NCBI GenBank assembly: GCA_040954595.2
Contig: CM082577.2
Location: 8,494,001-8,558,000 of the forward strand
Reading direction: 5' to 3'
Length of the DNA: 64,000 nucleotides
From: Balanoglossus misakiensis
Lineage: Eukaryota; Hemichordata
Shown: positions 10,601 through 22,800 of the stretch, piece after piece
Position numbering within the stretch: the stretch's first letter is position 1
Layout: every line of letters starts with the position of its first letter
Notes under the pieces: generated by a model
What the model saw: only the letters and a program-made list of their open reading frames with translations
What the model was told of the DNA's origin: nothing
Databases searched by the model: none
Made by a program: the position numbers and the translations under genes

Positions 10601-13600
10601 CTGTGACAAGTGTAGTTTTAGCCCGGACAAGTGAAAAATAAAAGTCTCTTGTCTGAAAAAAACCCAACTAGCTGTCCTCTTTTCAAGCAAAGTATTTCAC
10701 CGAGGAAACTGCCGCACAAACTTCTGTTTGACTCTGCGTACCTGAAGCACCACCCAGTGGCCCTCTTTGGCAGCCAGGTCCATGCACTGCTCGGCTACGA
10801 TTTCCTGTCCCTGGCCGAGGGACACGTTGTGGAAGTTGTTGTTGTTCATGGCGAAGCCCAGCTTGCGGCCCTGGGCCTCCACGTCCTTCAGCGGATCTAC
10901 ACCAGGGGATAAGATGAAGAACACCGGCGTTGCGGGTCCTGTCTCTTCGAAGGATTCCGAGAACGGAATGTTACGAATCTCAACGTACTTGTTGCCCAGT
11001 TTTTCTTCGATGAAGTTTCTGCCCAAGGAAAGAAAAAGAGAGAGAGAAGATATTACAGGAATGGTTTAAGAATCAAGATGTAAAAATAAGATATTTTACT
11101 TTGGTGATGATTTACGGTGTGTGGACTACCTATTTTAGTGGGAAATATGTTGACTTTTCATATCTGGTGATGTGTCTCACTGTTGTACACTGACAGACTG
11201 CTGATGATAAGACATCTTACCTGATCGCATACGTCATACGGTCAGCTCGGAGGGCCCTCATCATGCACAGCTTCTGCAGGGCGGTCTTGTTCTTCCACTC
11301 CTGGGGGAACTTCTCCTTCTCGGGGCACTCACTCTCCACAAACTTCTTCCATCTCTTGGCCGAGCCCTCGATGTCACGGTCCAAGTTGCGGAACTCCTCC
11401 ATGTTGGCAAGGGACTGAGGCACGGAGAGAAAACAACATCAATGGTGTTTTGTCAGAAAATCCTGAACATTAAGCAGGTTTTTTTTCCAGGGTGTGTGGC
11501 AGGGGGATTAAAGGCATTGCTTTGGGTCCATTGCTGTCAATGCTGTGTTTGAACCTTGTTACTAGGGGGATACAGAGTTATAAGAGTTGCTTTCCTTTTC
11601 CGTACGGTCATCAGGTACCAGAGAAATCAACAGGTTGGACTGTGATTGGCGAAAACAAAAGTAATCCAAGATTTCGACACCGATGGCAGTACAGTACTTC
11701 AAATTTGAGTAGCACTGCAGCTAGCTGATTTACATTTTTTTTTTTAAAACGTTGTTCTTTACCTTGACGGCGCCCCATGAATAGTTGGACATGAAATCCA
11801 CAGGACTGGTAACATTGGCCTGTGCTGGGAATCTTAACAAGAAGTCAAGTTCAACTGGATTGATTTCTTTCTTCATGACCAACACCTGAAAATGACAAAG
11901 AGTTGGGTTAAAACTTCCACTCTGTGGAGTAGGTTGAAAAAGATGATATTTACACCATCAGATCGGGACTCCTGGTGTTGAGTGCCTTCAACTCAGAAGG
12001 GCAAAGTGCTAATTAATAAGCTTCTGTTTCCAATATGGCGAGATACAGCATAGAATTCAATGTCGTTGATTCCAGTGGATGCAAAAAATGCCTCCTGCAG
12101 TGACACACACACACACACTCACACGGACACACCAAACAGACAGACATACACACACACACACACACACATACAGATACAGACGTACAGCCACAGACTACTT
12201 ACCAGGAATGCCAACTGTGTGGTGAAGATGAGCTTGTCGGCCTCAAAGAGACCACGGCTGGTGTACATGAAGACGGAGTAGGTGATGGAGTCAATCAAGT
12301 TGGCCACTCTCTCTTTGACCTCTTCAGCGGGTTCGGCTCGCTCGATGGCTTTGGCGAAGACGACGCTGAACGCCTGTTTTGGGAAAGCGCAAGGGGCAAA
12401 GGAAATATTGAACATCAGTTGGGGGAGTCTGTTTGAAAATCTACAAAGACAATGACCACGAGCTGAGAGGAAATGACCAATGGCTGAAATCCATGTTAGG
12501 TTAATGGATAGCGACAGTGACTCAAGGCTCATGGTTCTAGATGTAAAATGCTAAAAAATCTCTGCAGGGGAGCTAGGTAAATCATTGGCAGCATAAATTA
12601 TTCTCAGTGCACCCTTATAGTAAAACAAGTCACTCACCTTCAGTGAGAACTGATAGATAGGATTGATTTTGTTGAGATCATTCAGGATGAAATAGATCAA
12701 CGAAGCTCGCGCCGCGGCCGGGCGGTAATGTTCGCGAGCTTCATTGATCTTCACTTCGGTGTTCTTGGCCTCCTCGACTTTGACCTCAATCTCGGCGGCC
12801 GTGCGCTTGGTGGTCTCCAGGTTCTCCACCAGGGCGGTGTCGCCCAGGAAGTTGCCCTCGGCGGCCGAGAGGCGGGAGAGCAGGTTGTCCTCCAGCTCCT
12901 TCAGGATGATCTTGAAGTCGTTCTGCTGCTTGGTGAGGTCCGACTTGAGCTTCTCCAGGTCGGGCCTCTCCTTGGCCACCACGTCGGCCAGCAGCTGGTC
13001 TTCCAGACCGTCCCGGGTGACGGTGAAGTTGATGAGCGTGGTCTGGGCCTGCATCTCGGGTTTGTAGTGAGGGTTGGCCAGTTTGGTGTGGAGGATGAGA
13101 CGGAACTCCTGGTTATACTCCACTTCCTTGTCACCGATCTTGATGTATCTGTGGATAGATATACGCAAAAAATGTCAGTCAAAAAAAAAAAATTTCTGTG
13201 AAGCAAAATTTGTGTTTTAAGGTTGAACGTGCTGCCTTAAAGTCCTCTCTTGAGAGATGTACGGTTATCTGGCTGACAAGATGTATGCACATCAGGTAGA
13301 GGGGAAAATATGTCACATTTTAACTCTGCTCGGCATACCTTCCTTTCTTGATGGTATTTCTGCCGAGCACAGGATCCAACACCGGGTCCATGTCCTCTTC
13401 CAGGTTCTCGATGAGCACGGTGTCGCCGGACGAGATGGCCCGCTCGATGACGTCCAGGTAGCCCCTCTGGCCGAGACGCACCAGTCGCAGGTCCTCCCCG
13501 TACTTCTTCTTGATCCACTTGACGCCCTGCAGCTGCGGGTCGATCATCAGCGGCCAGCGCTCGCAGTTGGACAGGATGGTGGCGTTCTCGGTGGACATGC

Positions 13601-13810
13601 GGTCGCTCGGCAGTCCCTCGTTGTTCCATGATGCGATGGCTGCGTCGTCGGTCAGCAGGGTCAGCGGGTCCAGGTCTTCGGTGATCGGGATCGGCGTCTT
13701 CAGCCCCTTCAGGAAGACCAGCCACTTCTCGTCCATCAGCTCCAGACGGTACGGTTTGGTGAAACAACCGGAATACGACACAAAGGCAGTGATGAGAAGC
13801 GTATCACCCG
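7659..13810 (-). other. DNAH17: dynein AAA5, AAA6 and C-terminal domain (exons 39-48, residues 3356-4464)
   Basis: Completes the ring. These modules lack P-loops, as usual for AAA5 and AAA6. Exon 39 begins with [15 protein letters not shown]. Exon 48 (7659-8276) encodes the C-terminal domain with [31 protein letters not shown] and KAIPVDK, and ends in LILQV before TAA at 7659-7661. Very GC-rich third positions here give long meaningless antisense frames. Confidence 0.95.
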
Positions 13811-16800
13811 CTGCGTGAAAATTATTTTAAAAAAATCTCAGTTAGTTAGAGACAATAGCCACATATGGAACCATTTCTAAGCCAGCCCAAGCATTTATCA
13901 TACAGTGTGAAAATGAAGATGAATTTCCACTGTTTTGGTTCAGTTGGAACTAATATGATTTATTGGGCCAATGGGGGAGGGGGGGGGGGGGTGCCAGTAT
14001 GTCATTAAGCCTGCTTTGTCACATTTTAACACTTCAGAATGTTTTGTTATTAGTGGATGGAGGGGTTTTGCATTTTTTGTGCATATGTTTTAATTGTCCA
14101 TACCCCCCAAATTCACTTGGTGCCACATATTATTGTATATCTCATTATCTATAGAAACCACAGCATTGGGGTGCAGGGTGCTCATGGTTTATACGCAAAA
14201 GTGATTGAATCACACAGAATGGACTTACGTAGTGTCTTCTCTTGCTCCTTGAAGTTGGCGACAGACTCGGCCCAACGCACGTTCTCAGACGCCAGTCCGC
14301 CGACAAGCCTGTTGGCCAGCTCGATGGTCTTGGCTGTGGACTCCGCCTCTTGCTGGCACTTCAACTTGGCCGATGTAGCGGCCTCGAACTTGGCGGTCAG
14401 GTCCGCCAGGTTAGCGTCCAGCTCGGCGATCTTGGCCTTGATGGTGGCCAGCTTGTCCTGGGCCGCGGAGAGGTCCGCGTTGGCCTGGTTCAGGGCCAGC
14501 CTCTTGGGCTCCACGTCGCAGTACACTTCGTAGAACTTGACGATGTTGATGACCCACGAGCAGAGACCGGCGGCGGCCGCTGACTTGGTGCGGATGAAGT
14601 CGGGCTCGAACTCCGGGTTTTCCAGGTACGGTTTGATGGCCTTCAAGCAGTTCTCGTGGATGTTTTCTTTGTCGTATTTGATCAGCGATTCCAAGAAAGC
14701 ATCCACCTTTCCCATAGTGACTTTGCCGGCTTTCCAGCTTCTGTCCTTGGGTACCTTGCCGTTCGGTGCCAACAGTACCATCACGCCAGCGACGACATTG
14801 ACAACAGCCCCAGGTGGGGAGCCAAAGGACTTCAATTCAGTCAGATTGTTCTGCAACGAGAAAACACAAAACACATGTTAGAACCAACTTTCTCAACAAA
14901 TTCATTTTGTATCAAAAACAACAAAGCCGCTGTCTTGTCACCAGGGCCGGGTCAGAGTTCAAACATCACCATTTATTAAATTCTATATCAAATAACAAAA
15001 TCTATAGAATACTATAATTGTAGAATTCTATAGAAGACTTTTTAGCAATGGATGTGTGAAGAATTTAGAAAACAGCTTCAGAATGGTGAGGATCAATCAT
15101 CTAATGATGACATGATGGTGTTTATGGACCCCACGATCTGTACACTCCCCCCCCCCCCCCACCCCGTTCAGGCTTTTAGGGATGTTATGAGGGAGGGTCC
15201 CCCACACTGTATCCACATACTGGCAAGCGTAGATGCAGTCGTAACAGTTGCTCCTGATCCTCTCTGTGGACATGTGAATCTCACCTTATTCAGTGTGTTC
15301 AAAGCTTCCTGAGCGGCTATCAGGGCCGGTTCCGCCTTCGCCAAATCTTCTTCGCAATCCCTCTGCTTCCTTCCGACTTCCTCAGCTATGACAGCAACTT
15401 TCTTCTCTTCCTCGTCGGCTATTGCCTTCTCTTTGCTGACCTTCTCCGTTTCCACGCCGACGATCTGGATCAGCTTGTCCGCATCCTCGTTCTTCTGCGT
15501 CAATTCAATTTCCTGCGCGGCAAGTTTCGCCTTCAGGTCGTCCACCTGTTCACAAAATATTTTTTTTAAAAAATTTAAATTTATAGTTTTGCATATGTAC
15601 ACATTCACCAAGTGCTGGGGTTTGAGATACTTATCGCGTGACTGCTTCAGTGTACAGTGTCCATGGACCTCTGCAGCAGTCTATGCATGGATATGTCATG
15701 CTGGTGTGAGCCCATTTTCTAGATACAGTCACATCTGTGTTTAAGTTAGTGGCCACCCTCATAACAGTAGAAACCTGTCTAAATTTACAGTCCCTGTGCA
15801 ATTCACACGTGCAGTAATGGACCAGTGCATAAAGGCCAATTTAGACTGGACACCACAGACAGGGTTTGACTGTACTGGCAGTTTGTCCAGCATTTCTATT
15901 ATACCTGTGAGGCTGTGCTCTGCAGTTTGGTGAGACCGTTCTCCAGACGCTCCATCTTCTGCAGCAGCTCCCGGTTCTTGGCGTTCAACAAGTTCTCGTA
16001 CAGCTTGATCTGTTCCAGGAAACTTTTGGGGGTGGTGTAGTTGTACCTCCTCTCGTTGGCCAGGTAGATTTTGCTGGTTTCGTTCACGCTGGTGTGAACA
16101 AAGGCCATGAACTGCGCCACTGATTCTTTCACATCCGCCTGTGTGTGTGTGTGTGAGGGATGGTGGAAAACGAAAAAGGTAGGAAATTTAATCTAAACTG
16201 ATTAATGGACTGTTGTAGACTGTGTAATACAGGTATGTAAGAAATTCAAGTCTTGACTAGGATGAGACAATTTTTTATTTTTTTCTCTCTTTATTAGGCC
16301 AATGACAACACGGCCCCATCAGGTGAAAAAAAACATTGTATGAAGGGAAAAACTGGATGGAACACCAAAGGTATATAGTTTGAAAGTTTCCTAAATTAAC
16401 GATATAGCTGAAGTTCATGTCACAACGCACCAACTGTGACGCCGATAGTATTATTATTAAAAGAAGACAAGAAAGATTCGTACTCATTCTGGCTACAGAG
16501 TGCATTATTTGGCTGAAAAATTTTGGGTCGGTTGAAACAAAATTATTTTCTTGTCAATGTCAAGGCCAAATAAATTCTGGTTGGTCAGCTTCAGTCCCCG
16601 TGAATATATATTCACCTGCTACTGGTGACACGAACACAGAACACCACAATCATACATATATAAAGGTATTTTCTACTTACGCCCAGCAGCTCAATCTCCT
16701 CCAGGAAGCGCTGACTCACAGAGATCAAGGCCTGCTCGGGCCACTCGTGGAACCAATCGATACAGGTGCAGTTGACGACTGCAGGGAATTTACGACTCCT

Positions 16801-19800
16801 CACTCGCAACGTGCTTCCCACGGGCGAGAAACAAAGCACAACCTAATTAAATCCAAAAGAGACAGAATGTCATTGTCAATGAGACAGATAACAGCAAGCA
16901 GCAATGCTTTCAAGAGGTTTAAAGATAAGAGCGATATCATTTCATCATAGGCCAAAAAAATAACACTTCCAAAGACACGTTTGTTGAAATATTTACATGT
17001 ATCACTCTCTGTCACTATGACTTTAACTCGAAAAAAAAAACTCAATGCTGTTTAACTTAATTTCTGGAAAACTGTGATTCTTGATGCTACCCACCTTCAG
17101 CTGTCTACGCACTCTGTCGATGAAAAATTTCCAACAATTTTCCCTGGTGTCCTGGATTCCCATTCCCTTGACCTCATTCCTGACTCCGGAGATAATGTTT
17201 TCCACTTCGTCGTCTGGGAAGAGGTCCGGAATTTCACCGGAGGCCAACAAGTCGTTGATCAAGACCAAAAATTTTTCGTCCGACACCTGGGCGTCTGTCA
17301 TCAGGAAGACAGTTCCAATGTTTTTGACACCGGCCTTCATATACTGGACGGATAAATCAAGCTGAGGAGGGTAAAAAGCAAAGGAGAAGGTAAATTATTC
17401 CATACGAGAAACTTTGGTTTCCAGATTGGTGAACGACATCATAAAAAGCAATCCTACAGAAGTCAGAAGCACTAGGAGAAACCTATCGCTCACCTTTAAA
17501 TCGGGAATACTGTAACCTTTTCTGAGCGTCACCTGGAAGACGTCCAGACTGCTGATGTAAGAGGCCAGACGCGACAAACTCTGTTTGCCGCTGCCACCGA
17601 CGCCCACCAGCAGCGCGTTGCCGCGCGGCGACTCCAGGATGCGGTTGATGCGGCAGACGTGCATCATGGCATCCTCGAAGAGCACCAGGTTCATCACGGC
17701 GTTCACCTCGTTGTAGCTCTCCAGGGCTTCCACTAAAATTTTACTCAACTCGTCCCAGCCTTCCGTCGGCAGATACTTGGGCTCGCCGATACCGCTGGCA
17801 AAGTGGCAGTGGATGTTCGGTTTCTTCTGCAAGGCCTCGTCATCCACGTCCTGTAAAATTTGAATATCATGAACAATTGAATATTCATGTAAGAGGCTCC
17901 ATATATGGAACGGACTCCGTTCTGTGACATGGCGCTAAAACTAAAAGCTGTAAACTTTCACTTCATGCTTTGTACAGGGAAATTTTTCCATAGTCCTATT
18001 TGCAAATTTGGGGATAAAACACATAATTACATAATCAACATAATGTCAAACATAGGACAGTATGAAACTTGAAAGTCAAATGATCATTAAAGTTATCATC
18101 TCAGGGGGAAAGTCGCTTTTTTTTCTCAAAATAAAAGACACAAAAAAATGTTGTGATGAACCCAATTTAGAGTACATGTATGTGTCAGTCCCAATGACAT
18201 ATACCGCAGATGGTCATTGTACAAACACTTGTAAAGTTTGCATCCTCACCTCAAAAAACTTTTTGGCATAATCTAGCTTCATTTTTGAAAAAGTCTCGAT
18301 ATCTTTGTCTTCAATCAACTTGTCACCGTAGACCCTCTCGCTCTCATGCAGCCAAAGACGAACGAATTCGACCGGCTGTTTGACTGTATCTGGCATTGAG
18401 AAAAGGAGTCCCTGAGGAGGAAAAAATGGTGGAGAAAAATTCAATAAACAACAGGACAAAAAGCACCAAGTTATTCTAAACAGCAATTTGAGTCAAGCTA
18501 ACTCTAGACTATTATATAACGAGGCTTTTATGTCAGTAAGAACAGAATTTCCACGAGTGAGCGACTACTGTAGCTAGACTAGTAGACATCATCAATGTGA
18601 CTAATCTTGCATGTACTTTTCCATAGAACACTGCAGGAAATTTGCGTGTGACATTTTATTGAGGGGTAGGCCTCTTGACAGATTAAACTGAACGCAAGAA
18701 TACCTGGAAGATGTTGGACAGATCCCTCAAGTTGAACACGTAGTGGAACTTGATGGCGGTGGGCAGGAAAGTGGAGGTCACTTTCTTGTGCAGCTCCAGG
18801 GCGGCGTCCACGATGGTGGGCACCATCTTCTGCAGCGACGTGGCGAAGCTGTTGAGCGACAGGTGCTGCGCCAGGATGTTGGTGTAGATGGTCTTCAGGG
18901 CGTCCTGTCCCGGGAAGCTGAGGGCGAACACGGCAAAGTGGCGCTGCAGACGCGAGTTGATGGTGAAGCTGCCGGCCGTGGGGTTCATGCAGGAGACGTA
19001 CTGCACGTTGTGGATCTCCTTCAGGGTGAGCTTGGTGCGGTCGTACCAATGCTTGTAGTCCATGTGCTGACGGATCAGGGTGTGGGGCTGCACGGTGCCG
19101 TATGTGTCCACCTATTAAAAAACCCAGGTAGAAGTGGCAGAACCCGCCAGGTAAGATCATTTTGAAAGATTCAACAGCGCGGATGAATGAGAAGAATTTG
19201 CGGTGACCTCATTCAGCTTATTAAAGGTATACAGTCACCTCCAATTTACACACGCCCATATATGGCTGAAATGACGTATTTGGGCGTTCTAAAGAACATA
19301 TGGTGGCGCTCTTTTCTTCGCGTGTGCCACCCACTGAAAATCAGTGATTGGCTAGATCTCAATTTGCCATGGTAACTATAGCTAATTTTCAATAGGTGAC
19401 CGTATACCTTTAACACGTTAGATATTGAGTATTTTGAGCTGGTAAGTTTATCAACATTGTTACACATAATATAATTGCACATTTAAAAAAATCCTGAATT
19501 GCATTTATTTCTTTGCTATCATGGAAGTTTCTGAATTCCACTTTGCCCCGCTGAATTTTTAAAGTGACAATGAAAACAACTTACCATAGGCATGTTCATA
19601 TCATCAACAAAGTAGATCAGCTTCTTGGTGCCGGGTGGGCCGTAGTTTCGGCCAGCTTTCTTCTCCAGGGGCTTCTCGAGGACACCTTGCAACATGGCAG
19701 AGGTGGTGTAGTAGTTGAAAGGCACGTTGGTGACCATGTAGTCTTCGGAGAGTGCGCCCAGCTTGTCGCCGACCAACACGCTCTTGCCCAGACCGGCGTT

Positions 19801-22800
19801 GCCGACCAGCATGACGGGTCTTCCCTGGCCCATCAGAAGATCCATGAAGAACTTCAGACGGATAGTTTCCGTGGTGTGCACCAGTACAGCCTGTGTGTGT
19901 GTGTGTGTGTGTGGAGGAGATTAAATTTATTATTTTATTTATTTATTTGACGGGTCAACAGGCCCAATAACAGACTCCATGTTAAATGGTTGTGGAAGGG
20001 TGAGCTGTTGCAGCATTTCAGACATGCATGCCATTTGTCTTGCTCTGAACCAGGCAAGAAATAATATTTAGTCAGCGTCAAATGTGGCAACTTTCTCGAA
20101 TGAATGAAACTATCTAACAGCAAAGAGTGGCTATCGATTCTCACCTGCAGAGGCATCTCGGGATCCAGCTCAAACTTGGGCACCTTCTCGCTCCACGGCA
20201 TAAACTTGTGGGTCTCCGTGTCGATGAAGTAATCGAAGACGGTGCCGTGGCCGGGGAACTTGATGGTCTTGAACTCGGTGACCCACCACTTGGAGAACTC
20301 CACACGATAGTCAACCAGTTGATCCTGGAACATGGCGCCACCAAAGGCCCACACGCAGGCGAACACGAAGTAGAGTTCGTACAGCTCCTTGGGGCAGTCC
20401 GGCGGCGTGTTCTGGGGCGTCAGCAAGACTTCTAGCAAGTTACACAACATCTGTACCATGCTTTGCTCTGAAAAGGAAATCCACAAACCCAAAAATGAGC
20501 TATAGAACAATATTGTACAATACAGACGTGGATCAGGGAGTCTTTGAACCAATTATTGGTGTTGATAGGTAACACATTTGACTTCTGGTGTTTTGTTCAT
20601 CAACATTTCATTTTGCTTAAATTCCTGTTTTTAAAAACGCCCACATGCATGGAAGATATTAAAATAAGAATTGTGTTTCAAAGTTTCTGTTGCAAAAGAC
20701 ACTTTCACATGCACGCAAAATAACAAGTCAGAACTGACTTGTGAAGACTTTGCAAGTGGCAGCCCTCCAAGAAAAAAAGAAGAGTTAAGAGTATACCTGT
20801 GATTGGAGTAACCTTCTTGAAGCGGAAACGCAAGGTCTCCAAACAGGTTGGCAAGTACTTGTCAAAGAGGATGGTGAGATTGGCTCTTTGTGATTGGTCT
20901 TCTCGGGTGTCAATCCAGCTGGTGACAACTCTGGAATGTTTTCGGACAGGCAGAAGAGAGAATTTAAGTGTTAAACTATGTTCCTATCTTCCGGGCATAA
21001 AACGACTGACACACATCACTGCATGGAGACGCCGGGGGAAAATGGAAAATTCTGAACAATTTTACTTTAAAGGTGTACAGTCACCTCCAATTTACATACG
21101 CCCATATATGGCTGAAATGGCGTATTTGAGAGTTCTAAACAACATATGGTGGCGCTCTTTTTTTCGCGTGTGCCACCCACTGAAAATCTGTGATTAGCTA
21201 GATCTCAATTTGCCATGGTAACTGTAGCTATATTTCCATAGGAGACCGTATACCTTTAATGAGTAATCTCAGGGATTCACTCAAGGAGGGGACAAAAAAC
21301 TTACGGATTCCAGCCAAGGTCCGATGGGTTGATGAAGAGGATACCAGCTCGGGACACAGTGGCCGGGGTTGCCGTTTTCAGATGACTGATTTCAAATAAC
21401 AAACGCATGCTGGGCGTGAGCGGGATACGTTCGTTGCTAGCCAGGGTCAATACTTTGTTGTCGTCCATCACAGTGTTGAGGGATTCGATCCACATTGGGT
21501 CAATGTCACCATCCAAAACGATCCATTTGGGTCCGTCGTGAGTGACGTTACTCAAGTCACGCATGGTAGTGGAGAATAGACCTGGTGGAAAATCAATCAA
21601 ATTAACATCAGTTTTCAGGCATTATTTGGATCATTTTTAGTCATTTCCCATGTTTGCTACAAACTTTATATAATAACTGAAGCATTATGCTCTTGAAATG
21701 TACAAGTTGTCTACAGCAAACTACATTAACAACAGCATCATCCTGAAATTTTAAGTTGACTCTTTTGCTAACAGTTCTCAACTTTTTTTTGCTCCACAAA
21801 CATAACATACTTTCCTTCTTACATAACATTGATATTCTGTAAACAAACAAAAAATAAGGCCAGGAAATTTTGAGAAGGGACTGTGGCCACGGTGAAAGTG
21901 TAAAATGAAGAATTTGACCCACCATCTTTCCACTCTCTGGTTGATGGATTGATAATACCAAAGAGTTCATCATTGGTCACAGCCTTTGGGTTCAAGTCAT
22001 GCCATACCGGTCTACGCTTCATGTTCGCATATGTCTTGTTCAGCGTTCTAAGAACCTGAATGTCAAATAACATCACATCAATTAAATTTCAGTGGAAAAA
22101 AATGGGCTTTTGTTCTATCTCAATTGTATACAGTACAGCAAAACTGTATTGATTGCTTTGAAGGAACTTCTTTCTGGATCATCAGAGTATCATCCATATG
22201 TACCGGACATTTGTATTACATATCGCCACAATATATTAGATCACAGTATAATTACTATCATCACACTGTATTATCCTAGGCTAGCTTATTACTGTCAAAA
22301 CAGTATAATACTAGTAATACCATTACTACATATAAGTTTAGATTACAGCATTGTGTTATCATCAGACTATATTAACCATTATGAATATAACACTTACCTG
22401 GCTTTTGCCAGCACCGGCATTTCCCAGCACAAACACAGAGTGACGCACGTTCAACAACTCTTGCAGTTGCACCACCTTCAAGACAAAGTTGTCTTCCGCT
22501 TGCAGTTTCAGATCCAGGGTTGACTGCTTGACTATCTTCTCAAAGTCCAAGTCTCGCTTACGGGGCACGTCCAGGGCCGGGAACAAGTCGCCGATCAGAC
22601 CCATGAAGATGGGCATGTCGTCGGTGACAATCTTGGGAATGTTGAAATCTCGCAAGGCACGCATCAAGACCTGGTCTTCCGGTCTGTCCGGGTCGCTTCT
22701 CTTCAGGGAGCCGGCCACCACCAACACAGATTTGATGGCTCGCAGACCCCAATCGTAATGGTCCTGTCATTAAAGAATGATATCAAATTTAGAAATTTCA

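Noticed and set aside
12104-12178. Regularly repeated sequence that could suggest a CRISPR-like array
   Set aside because: It is a simple CA-type microsatellite with no repeat-spacer pattern, in a eukaryotic intron.
13237-13767. 176-codon Arg/Gly/Pro-rich minus-strand frame
   Set aside because: It is a frame-shifted reading of dynein exon 39, with no splice logic of its own.
19187-21197. Similar short open frames in the family A repeat copies (19187-19375 and 20799-21197)
   Set aside because: The similarity of the translations comes from duplicated repeat DNA. The frames have no common start and are too short for a transposase.
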